Part shown: positions 1 to 11,300 of the stretch, piece by piece | Position numbering within the stretch: position 1 is the stretch's first letter | Layout of the letters: each line of letters opens with the position of its first letter | Source: Dactylis glomerata | Lineage: Eukaryota; Streptophyta; Magnoliopsida; Poales; Poaceae | Reading direction: 5' to 3' | Assembly (NCBI GenBank): GCA_007115705.1 | Contig: QXEO01000339.1 | Span: 3,986,191-4,050,190, forward strand | DNA length: 64,000 nt | Notes under the pieces: generated by a model | Database searches by the model: none | Seen by the model: only the letters and a program-made list of their open reading frames with translations | What the model was told of the DNA's origin: nothing | Program-made: the position numbers and the translations under genes

Positions 1-656
1 AGACTTTCATAAGAGGGAGGGCCGAAGAGATCCATGTGAAGGAGCTCTAGGACCCTCTTAGATGAAATGATGGTCTTGCTAGGATGAGGAAGTTCATGCA
101 TCTTTCCTTCAATGCAAGCTCTACACACACGATCTTTTGAAAAGGTTAGATCGGTTAGTCCTAGGATGTGGTTGCCTTTGTGGAGACTTTGCAAAGTTCT
201 CATATTGACGTGGCCTAGCCGGCGATGCCAAAGCCATCCCACATCAACTTTAGCCATGAGGCATGTCGCGGCTTTAGTGACCTCCTTCGAGAAGTCGATC
301 ACATATAAGCCATTTTCGACATGCCCTACATGAGCTACATTAAGAGATTTGCTCCACAAAAGAACTACAATCCCAACATCAAAGAAGGTTGCAAAGCCCA
401 TATTAGCAAGTTGAGCAACGGAAAGAAGATTATATGAGAGGGACTCAACAAGCATGACATCTTCCACGGTAACATTGTGAGAGACAACAACCTTGCCGAG
501 ACCCAATACCTTTGACCTTGAAGAATCCCCATAGGTGACGTAGCCCGCATGGGATGAACCGGTGCGAAGCTCCTTCACCATTTCTCTGCTCCCGGTCATA
601 TGATTGGTAGCACCACTATCAATTATCCATTGACCACCACCGGAAGCAAAGCCCTA
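1..656 (-). pseudogene. copia pol, 5' part: protease, pre-integrase, integrase start
   Basis: Translating the minus strand from 653 to 1 gives one open frame. It begins with the aspartic protease active site in the context WIIDSGATNHMTG (DSG at about 612-620). It continues to a GAG-pre-integrase domain with WHRRLGH and CRAC (the HHCC zinc site) and reaches the first integrase-core residues (MDLFGP) at the window edge. The frame is shifted by one relative to gag and starts after a TAG at 654-656, while gag ends earlier at TGA 664-666. The two are therefore not joined by a simple overlap. One extra base near 650 plus one nonsense change would explain this, so I read it as decay of a gag-pol frame that was originally single. 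The rest of pol is outside the window. Confidence 0.85.
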
Positions 657-663
657 CAAGAGA

Positions 664-3096
664 TCAAGTCTTGACTTTAGGTCCCCATTTCTCAATGGGT
701 CCTTTCTTGTTAGTGACAAGGGTCTTTGGAACCCAAATAGACCATGCAACATATTCATTTGATGAACCAACAAATTTAGCATAAATATGTCCATCTTGTG
801 CACGGCAAAGAACATAGGAAGGATTATATTTTCCCGCAAAGTTATTATGGTTGGGCATAGCCTTTTTTCCATTCCCAATAACTTCCCTCACCTCCTCCTC
901 AAATACATTACCATTCTCATCATAGCATATTTCACTAGGAACATGCTTCTTTAATGAGGGAGGAGGCGCGGGGACATTCTTCTTCTTCTTCTTGTTCTTC
1001 TTCTTCTTATTCTTCTTGGACTTGGATGTAAATCCAAGTCCCGTCTTGTCACCATGTTGCTTTTGAGCATTCAAAAGCTCATCAAGCATCTCGTCTCCCT
1101 TTAGGGGGGCTTTCTCACAAGGGGGGTTAGTTGAGCATGAACTTGCAACAAAAGTGCTAGAAAGAGACTTGGTTGCTTCATTAGCAATTATAAGATTTAG
1201 TTTCTCATTTTGCAACCTAAGTTCATTAGCAACGGATTGAGCAATATCACGATCACTTTTAAGTTTGGCAATATCCAAATTGTGAGATTCTTCAAGACCC
1301 AACATGGATGTCTCAAGTGACATCCTTATGTCTTGCTCTTCCTCAAGAGATTGAGTAAGAGAAGCAATTTCGTCGGCATAGTCACGAGCATGCCCCTCAA
1401 GTTCAAAAATGCGTTCATCATTTTTATCATTTACTTGGATGGCTTCATTAAGTTGATCTAGGAGAATCTCAAAGTGAGCTTTGGTCTCCCCGTGCAAGGT
1501 TGACATAAACATGTCCATTTCATTTAGATCATCATTTTCACCAACTCGTTCAACACAATCCATCAAAGATAAGCTTTTAGGTATGATGGGTGTGATAGGC
1601 GGTGATACCTTTGTAGCGTGAGCCATGAGACAAGTCGCATTGTGGTTGGAGCGCTTTGATTCATTTGCGGAAGCGAATAGAGATGATGCGGGGGTAGGAT
1701 GGGCAATGGCGATGGCGGCCCTTCCTATTTCCTCCTTATCACTTGCATCATCCTCGGAGAGGTACTCTTCTTGAGTTATCAAAGCGTGAGTTGGGAGGAC
1801 TCTCTTCTTGTCGGAGTTTCTAGGGTAAGACTTGGACTTCATTTCCTTGCGGACAAGTCTTCCATTGTGATCTTCAACCCTTTCATAAGGACACTCCGCA
1901 ATAAAATGGTTAGTGTTACCACAATTGTAGCAAGTCCTCACTCTACTTGTAGCCTTGGGCTTGGAGGGGCTAGATGACTTCCACTTCTTCATGAATGCCC
2001 TTTGAGCAAGAGCCATATGCTCGGCATGAGCATACTTCATGTCCTCGGGGCTTCCACCCAATACTTCTTCCTCTTCCAACAAGCTTTCTTCTTCATGATA
2101 GGTGACTTTGGCCTTCAAAGCGAAGTTGGGAGCACGCACACCACGTGCACGAGCAAGAGCATCATCCGCATTCTTCTCGGAGATCTTCCTTGCCATCATC
2201 TCTTGCAAAATGTCATGAGCGGACATCGTCCGGAAATTAGCATTTCCCTTGATGGAGTTCACGGTTTCCCTATGGAAGGGCAAGAGAGCTTGAATGAACT
2301 TCCTCTTCATCCATCTCCAATCACATTGGGTGGAGCCAAGATCCGTTAGCTTCACTTGGAGTGACGAGAGACGCCTATGGAGTTCTTCGGGAGTTTCACC
2401 ATCAAGCATGGCAAAGTTGTCCGCTTCATTGGAGGCTTCATCAAACTTGGATTCTTGAATACTCTCATTCCCAATGAAGAGGTTGGTGAGAATATCCCAA
2501 GCTTCTTTGGCGGAGGAGATGTTGCGGACGAACGCCTTGTCCTTCTCGGTAAGCGACATGTGAATGAGATGCAAGGCGGAGGCATTGAGTTGCTTGTCGA
2601 TTTGCTCCCAAGGTAGCAAGTTGGTCAAATCCTTGGAAGTTGGATGAAAACCCTGCTCAATGATCCTCCAAAGCTCAATAGACACAAAGTTTATGTGAGA
2701 GCGCATGTTATCTTGCCAATTGGCAAAGCTAGAAGCATCAAGTGGTGGCGGTGGACCGCAAGAAGCAAGGTGTGGCATTTGAAGATGTCTTCCAGAGACA
2801 TAGCTCGTGGGATGTGGAATTCCCGAACTATGCCCCCGAGAGGTGTCATCTTTGTTGGGGGTGTCATCTACCTTGGGGGGTTCCTCTCCGCCCTCATCCC
2901 CATCCTCATCTGGATTATCCTCGTTTAAGTCGGGCTTACCCGAGGAATCAACCGGGGTCAGTGGAGTGGTACTAGACGTTCCACTCACGAGGGCGTCAAG
3001 TTGAGATTTTTGGCTTTCCATGGCTGCCATCATAGCATCCATACGTGCCATTATATTATTTAGATCCCCCTTAGTGGCGGGTTCCTCTTCGCCCAT
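664..3096 (-). CDS. copia Gag polyprotein, 810 aa
   Basis: This is the capsid/nucleocapsid protein of a Ty1/copia retrotransposon, which packages element RNA into cytoplasmic particles. The N-terminal third is acidic. A UBN2-type gag domain spans roughly residues 150-330 (region with WEQIDKQLNASALHLI and AWDILTNLF). A single CCHC zinc knuckle, CYNCGNTNHFIAEC (C-x2-C-x4-H-x4-C), lies at about residues 389-402. A coiled-coil-like stretch with heptad leucines spans about 530-660, followed by a lysine tract (KKNKKKKNKKKKK) near residue 705. The ATG at 3096-3094 lies about 40 nt inside the primer-binding site, which suits the usual short leader. Domain boundaries are estimates. The frame is uninterrupted for 2.4 kb, suggesting a fairly young copy apart from its break with pol. 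Confidence 0.9.
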   Translation of the reverse strand: MGEEEPATKGDLNNIMARMDAMMAAMESQKSQLDALVSGTSSTTPLTPVDSSGKPDLNEDNPDEDGDEGGEEPPKVDDTPNKDDTSRGHSSGIPHPTSYVSGRHLQMPHLASCGPPPPLDASSFANWQDNMRSHINFVSIELWRIIEQGFHPTSKDLTNLLPWEQIDKQLNASALHLIHMSLTEKDKAFVRNISSAKEAWDILTNLFIGNESIQESKFDEASNEADNFAMLDGETPEELHRRLSSLQVKLTDLGSTQCDWRWMKRKFIQALLPFHRETVNSIKGNANFRTMSAHDILQEMMARKISEKNADDALARARGVRAPNFALKAKVTYHEEESLLEEEEVLGGSPEDMKYAHAEHMALAQRAFMKKWKSSSPSKPKATSRVRTCYNCGNTNHFIAECPYERVEDHNGRLVRKEMKSKSYPRNSDKKRVLPTHALITQEEYLSEDDASDKEEIGRAAIAIAHPTPASSLFASANESKRSNHNATCLMAHATKVSPPITPIIPKSLSLMDCVERVGENDDLNEMDMFMSTLHGETKAHFEILLDQLNEAIQVNDKNDERIFELEGHARDYADEIASLTQSLEEEQDIRMSLETSMLGLEESHNLDIAKLKSDRDIAQSVANELRLQNEKLNLIIANEATKSLSSTFVASSCSTNPPCEKAPLKGDEMLDELLNAQKQHGDKTGLGFTSKSKKNKKKKNKKKKKNVPAPPPSLKKHVPSEICYDENGNVFEEEVREVIGNGKKAMPNHNNFAGKYNPSYVLCRAQDGHIYAKFVGSSNEYVAWSIWVPKTLVTNKKGPIEKWGPKVKT

Positions 3097-3134
3097 GACC
3101 TCTTAGGCGGTTAAGCCCAATCAAAGAGCACTAG

Positions 3135-3146
3135 GCTCTGATACCA
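3135..3146 (-). other. primer-binding site, initiator-Met tRNA type
   Basis: The minus strand reads TGGTATCAGAGC, the standard copia primer-binding site complementary to the 3' end of initiator methionine tRNA. It lies two bases inside the LTR end at 3149, as expected for the start of minus-strand DNA synthesis. Confidence 0.92.
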
Positions 3147-3148
3147 AT

Positions 3149-4300
3149 TGAAAGGATCGGTACGGGCGACTAGAGGGGGGTGAATAGGCGCTAAGTCAAT
3201 TTTTAATATTTTTCAAATTTAAGGCTTGACACAAAGTAAATTCACTAGATGTGCAACTAGGTGAATTTCCTATAAGTGGCAAGCATGCAAGTAAACAAGT
3301 AACTAGCAAGATACAAGTAAGGGAAAGAAATAACCGAAGAGTGGAGACCGGAGACACAAGGATGTATTCCCGTAGTTCCTTCCTTTTGAGGGGAAGTACG
3401 TCTACGTTGGAGAGGTGTGGTGACACGGAGTCGACCAACGCCACAAAGGCTCACCTTGTTCTCCGGTGAGCAAGCCACGGAGGCTAGCTCGTTTCCACTA
3501 AGCGGTGGTATTGGGGGAACCACGAATCCCTTACACGGAGCTTGGGGCACAACTCCACAACTCAATTGGAGGCTCCCAAGAAAGCCACGGAGGCAAGAAT
3601 CACCACAAAGATAAGTCAATCAACCAATTACACCACCTAGGGTCACAAGATCCCCAAGGTGCAAATCCTCCAAGCAAATGGAGGTGGAAATGAAATTCCT
3701 TCGGTGAAGATGTAGATCGGTGCCTCCTCCTTCAATCCTCCAAAGATCAAGAGCTTTGGTTGGCTAGAAGAGGAGATCTATGGAATTTGGTGTTTTTCCA
3801 ATGGGGGTAGGTGAGAGCTTCAAAGATGAACAATGGTTGGTGAAGTTCTAACCCTACCCCAGCTAGGAGAAGGGGTATTTATAGGTAGGTGGGAATCTGG
3901 CCGTTGAGGGAGCACACAGCAGCAATCTCGGCGATAAGTCCGGCGCCGCTGGCCTCTGGGCCGGACGGCCCGGCGGTAAGTCCGGCGGGACCGGACACCT
4001 CGCCGGGAGTCCGGCGGTGGACCGGGCAGATCCGGTGGCCCACCGAAAACCCGTTCAGACTACCAGTCCGGCGGCCCCGCCGGGCCAGTCCGGTCTGCCG
4101 CCGGGTGGTCCGGTCTGGAGGCCGGCTAGACCAACTTTGACCACTTTCGGCAGACGATTCTACCATATTTCTTTTTATGCATTAGAACCCCTTCACCTGT
4201 GAACTTAAACCTGTATGCATATAATTTAAATATTAGTTCACACAAAACATAGTCATGTCATTGTAAATCAAAAAAGTAGAAAGGGACAAATGTCCTTTCA
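3149..4300 (-). repeat. copia 5' LTR, 1152 bp
   Basis: In element sense the LTR begins TGAAAGGACA at 4300 and ends TCCTTTCA at 3149, so the ends form the 8-bp inverted repeat TGAAAGGA/TCCTTTCA. The inner end abuts the primer-binding site. A TATA-like box lies at 3876-3883. Open frames inside the LTR (for example around 3879-4166 and 3257-3619) are GC-rich chance frames with no family resemblance. Confidence 0.9.
3876..3883 (-). promoter_or_regulatory. TATA box of copia LTR
   Basis: TATAAATA on the minus strand, in the middle of the LTR and upstream of the primer site. This is the expected place for the U3 promoter. Confidence 0.65.
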
Positions 4301-6310
4301 CGCGCGAATGCCCAACTGGCTAAATCCCCCCCCCCCCCCGCGCCGCCGCCGCAAGATTTCGCCGCCGCCGGTCGATTGCACCGCCGGCCGCGCTGTAGCT
4401 CGCTGCCGCGCCGTAGATCAGCCTCGCCCGCGCCTCCTCCCGGCGCCGTTGCCCCGCGTCGTCGCCTGACGCCGTCGCCCGAGACGCCGCCGCTGCTCTC
4501 TCTCCCCGCCTCTCTCCGCAGCGCCGTCGCCATGGCGTCGAGCCTGCTGTCAACATGGCGCCGCCAAGACGCTCGCCGGTTTGCTTCCAAGGTATGCGCT
4601 TCCGCCGGCCGCCATATTTTTTAGCCAATTTTTCCTACTAGCTAGTGGTAGTGAAGTCATTTTATACGTGTATTTGTAGAGTTCATCATCCGATGACCAA
4701 GAGGAAGAAGAGAACATATCCATGCTATTAGCATACCGCGCCGTCAAGAAGCCAAAAATAGGTGGATCGGTGTTCGTTAGACAAAAGTTGCGGAGAGAAA
4801 GGATTGAAGGGCATGAGAAGTTGATGCGGTCATATTTCAATGAGAATCCGATATTTCCCGAAAACTATTTTCGACAGCGTTTTCGGATGAGCATCGACTT
4901 GTTCAAGCACATCGCAACGGAGGTGACCAGGTATGATCGATTCTTTGAGCAACGGAGAAATGCCGCCGGGGAACTTGGTCATAGCACATATCAAAAGGTG
5001 ACCGCCGCCTTGCGTATGTTGGCATATGGTATACCGGCTGATCTAATTGACGATCATTTGGCCATGGGAGAGAGCACTTCTATCTTGTGTGTGAAGCGCT
5101 TTGCCATGGCAATTGTGAATGTTTTCGGATCTATATACTTGAGAGCCCCCAATGCTCAAGACACGAAAAGACTTTTGGAGTTCAACGCCGATCGAGGATT
5201 TCCAGGTATGCTTGGCTCTATTGATTGTATGCATTGGAGTTGGAAGAATTGTCCAGCGGCATGGCATGGACAATTCAAATGGTACAAGAAGGATCCCACG
5301 ATAGTCCTTGAAGCGGTCGCCGATCATGAGACTTGGATATGGCATGCATTTTTTGGAATGCCCGGGTCTTGCAATGACATCAATGTTCTTCAACGGTCAC
5401 CACTAATGACAAGATTTGCAATGCGGAATGGTACATCGGTGGAGTTTGAAGCAAATGGCCACAACTACAACTATGGCTACTTCCTTGCCGACGGCATATA
5501 TCCAAGGTGGCAAACATTTGTGAAGCCAATTAGTCATCCACGAGGTAAAAAACAAACCCAATTTCACGCTGCACAAGCGGCGGCTAGGAAAGATGTAGAG
5601 AGAGCATTTGGGATTTTGCAAGCTCAATTTGCCATTGTGAGGGGGGCGGCTAGATTTTGGGACCAAGAGTGTCTTTGGTATATCATGACTGTTTGTGTCA
5701 TCATGCATAACATGATTATAGCGGATGATCGTGGGAAAAATGTTGATCATACCCACTATGAGTTGATGGGGGTTCCCGTGCAAGTGAGGAGGTCCACACA
5801 TAGGATTGCTCGGTTCATTGCCTCATACCATGCTATTCGCTCCAACGACACACATGATGAGCTCCAAAAAGATCTCATAAAAGAATGGTGGAATTGGCAT
5901 GGACAACAATAGTTGCATACTGTTTGAAAACTATATGGTGTATTGTTTCAAAACTATGTTGTATTGTTGTATGTTGATCCGTAAACTTGTTGTATTTGTT
6001 GTGAAAAATTTGATGTATTTGTTGTATTTGTTGTGAACAATTTGTTTATTTGTATGGTATATTTATTTGTGAATTTATGAAGTTTGTTCGATCTTCTTTG
6101 ATGCATAGTTGGGTGTGATTGTTGTTTCCGCCGGCGCTGCGCGCTGTATAATGGCGCGCCCGGTGAAGGAACATTTTTAGCGCTCGCGACCTCGCTCCAG
6201 TTTAGCGCTTTCGGTGGGGGAAAATTCGCTCCAACGCGCGGTATACGTTTACAGCGCGCTAGCAGCGCCGTTTGCAGCGCCAAAATTTAGCGCGGCTGTC
6301 GAAGATGCTC
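4301..6310 (+). mobile_element. PIF/Harbinger DNA transposon, left end missing
   Basis: The right end is seen directly. The subterminal sequence ends with an inverted-repeat tip which on the minus strand reads GAGCATCTTCGACAGCCGCG, stopping at 6310 and followed by TAA (6311-6313), the 3-bp target type of PIF/Harbinger. The first bases after the copia LTR, CGCGCGAATGCCC, look like continuing GC-rich subterminal sequence. The left tip GAGCATCTyCxxCAGCCGCGC is therefore probably on the other side of the copia insertion, outside the window. A transposase gene fills the centre. The Myb-like second protein typical of autonomous PIF elements is not seen in the part present. A run of C at about 4327-4339 is an ordinary homopolymer. 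Confidence 0.85.
4532..5912 (+). CDS. PIF/Harbinger-type transposase (DDE_Tnp4/Plant_tran), 2 exons, 430 aa
   Basis: Coding parts are 4532-4591 and 4680-5912, separated by an 88-bp GT-AG intron (4592-4679). Exon 1 gives 20 residues (MASSLLSTWRRQDARRFASK) and exon 2 opens in frame with the serine/acidic stretch SSSSDDQEEEEN seen in this family. The helix-turn-helix-like N-terminal half is followed by the RNase H-fold nuclease domain. The catalytic triad is D202 (GSIDCMHW), D291 (FLADGIYP) and E327 (DVERAFGIL), with 35 residues between the second D and E. The protein would cut and join element ends at TTA/TAA sites in the nucleus, usually with a separate Myb-like partner. No stop or frameshift interrupts it, so it is either a young element or under constraint. 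A domesticated gene (HARBI1/ALP1-like) is the alternative, but the adjacent Harbinger terminus argues for a transposon. Confidence 0.9.
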
Positions 6311-6866
6311 TAACAACCCAAGATCGGGAGGCTGGGGTTTTGTCATTAGAGACAATCAGGGTTAGGTGGCAGGGTCAGGAGCAGGGAGCATGATGTTCCC
6401 TCAAAGCGCTATCCACACGGAAGCTGAAGCTTGCATTCAAGGACTGACAGCCGCGATGAACTAGGGAATGAACAGGATTGTGATTGAGTCTGATTGTCAA
6501 ATCCTGGTCAATGCTCTCAACAATAAGACTATGATCGATCTCCAATTGTGACTGAGTCTGATTGTCAAATCCTGGTCAATGCTCTCAACAATAAGTACTA
6601 TGATCGATCTCCGATTGGGGTTCTGATCCGTGATGCACGAATATTAGCCCGCTTGAACTTTTCGTCTATTTCTTTTAATTTCTATCGTCGAAACTGTAAT
6701 AAAGTAGTGCATGTGATGGCGGCGCTAGGTGCCTCTGGGGCTCATGACAATGGCCAGGCCAGCTTTGGGCTAATGATGTACCCAATGATGTAATGGTTTA
6801 GGTGGTTAGCGATTTGGCCATGTGTACGAGTTAATGGAATGGGAGTTCAATGTCAAAAAAAAAAGT
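6311..6866 (+). pseudogene. 3' end of a LINE: RNase H-like domain remnant and poly(A)
   Basis: Translation gives a broken RNase H-like domain (RVT_3 type): GWGFVIRDNQG near 6330, AEACIQGLTAAMN near 6430, then IESDCQILVNALNNK, PIGVLIRDARIL and RRNCNKVVHVMAALG (6548-6790). This is the usual C-terminal part of plant L1-type ORF2. In-frame stops and a 68-bp duplication show it is dead. An A10 tract at about 6857-6866 fits the poly(A) tail. The upstream reverse transcriptase is absent, so this is a 5'-truncated copy. A processed RNase H-like host pseudogene is a weaker alternative. Confidence 0.7.
6480..6616 (+). repeat. 68-bp tandem duplication inside the RNase H remnant
   Basis: The stretch from about 6480 (GTGATTGAGTCTGATTGTC) is repeated from about 6548 (GTGACTGAGTCTGATTGTC) with about three differences, including one inserted base. 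It doubles the IESDCQILVNALNNK segment. Confidence 0.9.
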
Positions 6867-8362
6867 CTCAGCTCAAAACAAAGCAAGGCAAATTTACATA
6901 TCATGGTGAGCAATTATAATCTCGCCTAAATAGAAGCACAAATCTATAAGCTATGCGGCCATCTATGTTGGGAAAAAGTATCCCTCGCTGTAGCTTCCAA
7001 TCGTACACAGATCTCCGTATAAAGATCGCCATCCTCCAGACGTTACAGAGACGACTATAAACGGAGTATAGCGATAGCCCTGTAGATAACCACTGTAGTT
7101 GATCTGATCAGTTAGACATTCACGACATTTTCCTAGAAAACCAAGATGTTCACAGTATTGTTTTGTAGTTCAAGTTTACGACAATAGTAAGGATAAAGGG
7201 TACATAACTTGCACTAAGTTCAAGTTCACAGCGTGAATGCGTGATGCCCGCTTCTCGTTGCATAATTTGCAGTAAGTTCAAGTTCACAGCCTGATGCCCT
7301 CATCTCGTTGCTCGTGCTCGTGCTCGTGCACACATCCTATGTTCTACTCCCACGATAGTGGTTATCTAATAATTTCTTCTAGCAAAGTCGGAATCACCTA
7401 GATTGTGTTGCTATATGGCTAGAGGTGTTCGTAACTGCCATCACCGAGGCAGGGGCCAAGGGCACATGTGATGCTATGGAGGAGGGTGGAGACTGGAGAG
7501 GGAAGTCAGTGCCTAGCGGTGACTTGTAAGCACGCACAACAGCCACTTCACCAAAACTGGGAAACACCACAGGCTCAAGAAGTTGCCGCCATCGTTGACG
7601 CATTGACATGGACCAAGGGCACACGCGGTGCAGCAGAGAGTGGTAGGGGTAGATTGCACCTCCAAGTCCCTAGCCAACAAATGGAGCACTACTAGAGTTT
7701 GGCTAGATTGCACCTCCTCCTTGACAAGTTTGATGGTTGTTTCCACCGCTCTTCGTCAAAGAAACTGTGGCACTAGAACTCCAGATGGCAAAAAATCAAG
7801 CCTCACAGGAATTATATCAAAATTATAATACTAGCAAATACCACAAATATAAGAGTGATGCACTGCCAAACCGATTCTCACAAAATTCCCATCATAATAG
7901 TGGAGATGCAGATACTCCCATGTATTAAATGTTGGCATATATATATAAACACGCAGATCTGCACGTGGTACATGATAATCTGTTAAGCTGACATCCCTGA
8001 ATCGGATGCAACAATAAACCACGGGAAGTCTAGATAGTGCCGCATGGATGCTCACTTCCTACTTCTGTTTTGAAATTAAGAAATGCAGAAAAAAAATAAG
8101 AACCTAAATGCACCAGGCACTTTTGCTAAACTCCTCAGCTATCACAGATGTATACACTAGGCGAGCAGCTCCAGGGGAGAAATAAGTAGCTAAAAAAGGA
8201 AGGGGGTGTGACTGAGTCAGCAAAGGGATCACAACCTACTGCGTAGATCTGAAACCCTAATCAGGAACTAGCATTGATCCATTTTGGAGGCCTCGTTTCC
8301 ACAGCAATGACATGTATGATCTGATCTGATTCCACTCCCTCCACCCATATTTGCAGTGGGAT
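6867..8362. other. intergenic / 3' flank of the TMN1-type gene
   Basis: No coding region was recognised. It contains two related stretches around 'AAGTTCAAGTTCACAGC' (about 7218-7232 and 7273-7287) and a short CTCGTG repeat near 7308-7325. The part next to 8362 should include the 3' untranslated region of the minus-strand gene, but I cannot place its poly(A) site. Confidence 0.5.
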
Positions 8363-11300
8363 TTAATCACATTTAATATTTCTGTAGATTCTTCTCACAA
8401 AAAGAGTTGACCCTAGATAGCCAATAGCACCTGAATCACCAAAATAAATGTCAGGACATCAAACTAATCTTAAATAGAGCAATGCATCAGTCATTCAGTA
8501 GTAACAAGAGATTACCGCAAAGTATGCCTAGACCAAGACAGAACATCATTGTGTAGCCAAAGTAGAAACTTGTCTGGAAAAAGCCAGACATCTTTGTCTT
8601 CACATGATAGTAGTAGATGGAGTACAGATACACATATAGTGCTGTTGACGCAGCAGAGAAAAACGAAGTCCATTGCCAATGATAATTCTCAGCGTTCAGC
8701 AAGAAATAAGTACCAACGATCGTGACACAGATTGTAACTATCAGAAGAATGACAAAGACCAGCAACATGAAGCCATAGACATAATACACCTGCCAAGAAC
8801 ACAAGGACAGCGCATAATCAGATGCTCATATAATGAAAATTACAGCTAGGTGCTTAAGGTAAGCGCACAGACAAATGTAATATAAAGCAAGGATAATAAC
8901 ATCACTTCCACATTGCAATAAGTGTCCACACATGATTTCAATTACTAAAAAGCAGTATTTAGTACAAAATGTCGAAAATGATTCTCTAGTTTACCTTGTA
9001 GTTCCAGAATGATGTGAACACAAAGTACATCTCAATGAAGATGCTGCCAAAGGGAAGAAGCCCACCCATCAATGAGATAACAGAAGGTGTAAGGTACCAC
9101 TTCCTCTCGGGAATAGGGCGTGGAATAGTCTTTACTCGGCAGGGATTGTTAGGAGCCCCACTCCAGTTTCTACCAACGACTGTACCCAAAAGCACCAGGG
9201 GAAAAGAGATGAAAGCCCAAAGGACAAACATGACAACCATTGTACCAAATGGTATTGCTGCTAATGACCCATAGAAGATTGCAATTGTATTCAGTGCAAA
9301 GCCAATTGTGAAGTGCAAGAATGGAAAGAGTGATGCTGTAAGGATCATAGCCTTTATCCAGTTTTTACCTGCCATGGAATCAAGTAATGCATTTAATAAA
9401 CAGCAAGTCAAAAAGTGAGAAAATCATTATATATAAATAAACTCCACTCCATCCGATCCATAATAAGAGTCGCTGATTTAGTACAAGGTTGTGCTAAATC
9501 AGCATACTCATAATGGATTGCAGGGAGTAGCATTTTTGACAAAAGAGTATGACAACATGATGAAACTAGGAAGAAAGAAGCATTCAGAACAAAGCCAGCT
9601 GTTCAAACAGGTACTAATAGTCTAAGAAGGAAATACAATCTGTGCGACTTGTCAAGGAAGTGAACCATACCGCCATTCCTTGAGTAAAGACCAGCACTAA
9701 CATATCCAGAAATGAAAGATGTAAGAGCATAGCACACAATGAAGGTTGTGATGATAGCACCTCGCCTGAAAAATATTGCACGATATGTAAGTTAGAGAAA
9801 AGGAATTGCATGCTCAAACAAGTACAGAAGAACCACACTCCATGCTAAGACAATTAAGTTCTTTTGTAACACAATGCAAGTTTTTTTTTAAAAAAATAGA
9901 CTATTAGCTTCTCTCTACCCTACCTCCACGGGATCTGCGCATTTCAACAACATAATACTGCCACTCCAATTAGAAAAAATAAGTACAAAGGTAATTTGGA
10001 TTCATTAGCATATTCTTTATATAGGACCAGTTCTCACACTTATGTCCTGAGTTATCTTGGCATCTTAACTTAAACTTGAATTTTACCGTTTACTAAAGAC
10101 TAAACCATCTACAACACTCCATGTGCTGCCACAGATACATATAGTACATAACACAAAATTAACTTTCTGCACTTATATGGTTGTATATGATAATAAAATG
10201 CATAATTAACTTTAATCGCTTCTCTTAAGTTTAGTGAAATCCAAGGAAGCCATCCTCCCGCTATCAGATGCCTGATAATGCACACTAATACTTCAGTGAG
10301 TACTTTATTCTACGTATCTGTGAAGTAGTCCAGAACACTGCACGCAGGTTTTTAGAGGCTTAAAAAGGAGCAAAAGACAAAACAGTGAAGATTATCTCGA
10401 ACAAGTGTGATTGCAATAGTGAAAGGTAAGGGACAGTTTAGTGCCCTTTTTTCATCGAAGTTACTGTGAAATGTGATTAATTGATACATAATGACACTTC
10501 ATAATTGCAATTTTGCAACCGATTGCCAGAGTCAAGTTTTCCAAAGAAAAATATAGGATCTGGTTCTAGCAAACATGTACTCTGAATGCTGATCCAGCTC
10601 ATATTTCAATTATCCCTGCACTTATTATTATTAATAGGGTACTTATACAAAATGACCATGCCACTAATTTTTTTAGCTTGTCAGGTTATTTCAAATCATG
10701 TGTTCTGCATGCAAGGACAGGGCAGAAAGGAGGTGAAAAAGTATGTGTATGATTTTGAGCATACCCAACATATAACATGCCAACAATAGCCAATACAATC
10801 ACAAGTAGGATAAGAGCTGCCAGCTGAGTGCCGATACCAACAAGAGCAGAAAGAAATGTCAAGCTTCTAGGAGGACGAAATACATCACCATGGACAAGTT
10901 TCCATCCAGATTCCTCATTAACATCCCTCTCCTAACAAAGCAAAGTCATGACTTGAGGCAGCAATTGGGTGGCAGTGGATGAATCAAGAGATTTAATTTT
11001 CTTGGCCTATTCAACTATAACAAAACAGGCACCAGAACTTATGCTCACCAGTGACTCCAGATCATCATCATCACGAGCATATTTTGCATAATCATTTCTC
11101 AGTGTTCGCATCAATATCATTGAAACCAAACCAGTGAGAAAAATAACCATCATGAAAGAATTGAAAATGGAGAACCAGTGAATCTGAACATGAAAAAATT
11201 GAAAGAATTTAGAACCTTCCAATGGTTAGTTAAAATGGAAGAGCATTCCCATAATATAACTCAGGTGCTACCTATTGTTGGAATTGAAAGATTATTCCCA

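Larger units (their letters stand above)
1..4300 (-). mobile_element. Ty1/copia LTR retrotransposon, 5' LTR side, cut by window edge
   Basis: Reading leftwards on the minus strand the order is LTR (4300-3149), primer-binding site, gag (3096-664), then protease and the start of integrase (653-1). The protease, pre-integrase, integrase order with reverse transcriptase still to come is the Ty1/copia order. Reverse transcriptase, RNase H and the 3' LTR lie beyond position 1. The bases just right of the LTR (CGCGC, 4301-4305) should be one copy of the target duplication. The other copy is outside the window. The element appears to have landed in the left subterminal part of the Harbinger element that follows. 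Confidence 0.9.

Noticed and set aside
3879..4166. Minus-strand 95-aa and plus-strand 83-aa frames near the copia LTR TATA box.
   Set aside because: CCGG-rich LTR sequence open on both strands, with no protein features.
7394..7746. Several 60-77-aa frames on both strands downstream of the TMN1-type gene.
   Set aside because: No recognisable domains, frames overlap on both strands, and no splice or start context supports a gene.
9014..9274. Plus-strand frame opposite TMN1 exon 10.
   Set aside because: It is the antisense shadow of a strongly conserved coding exon.
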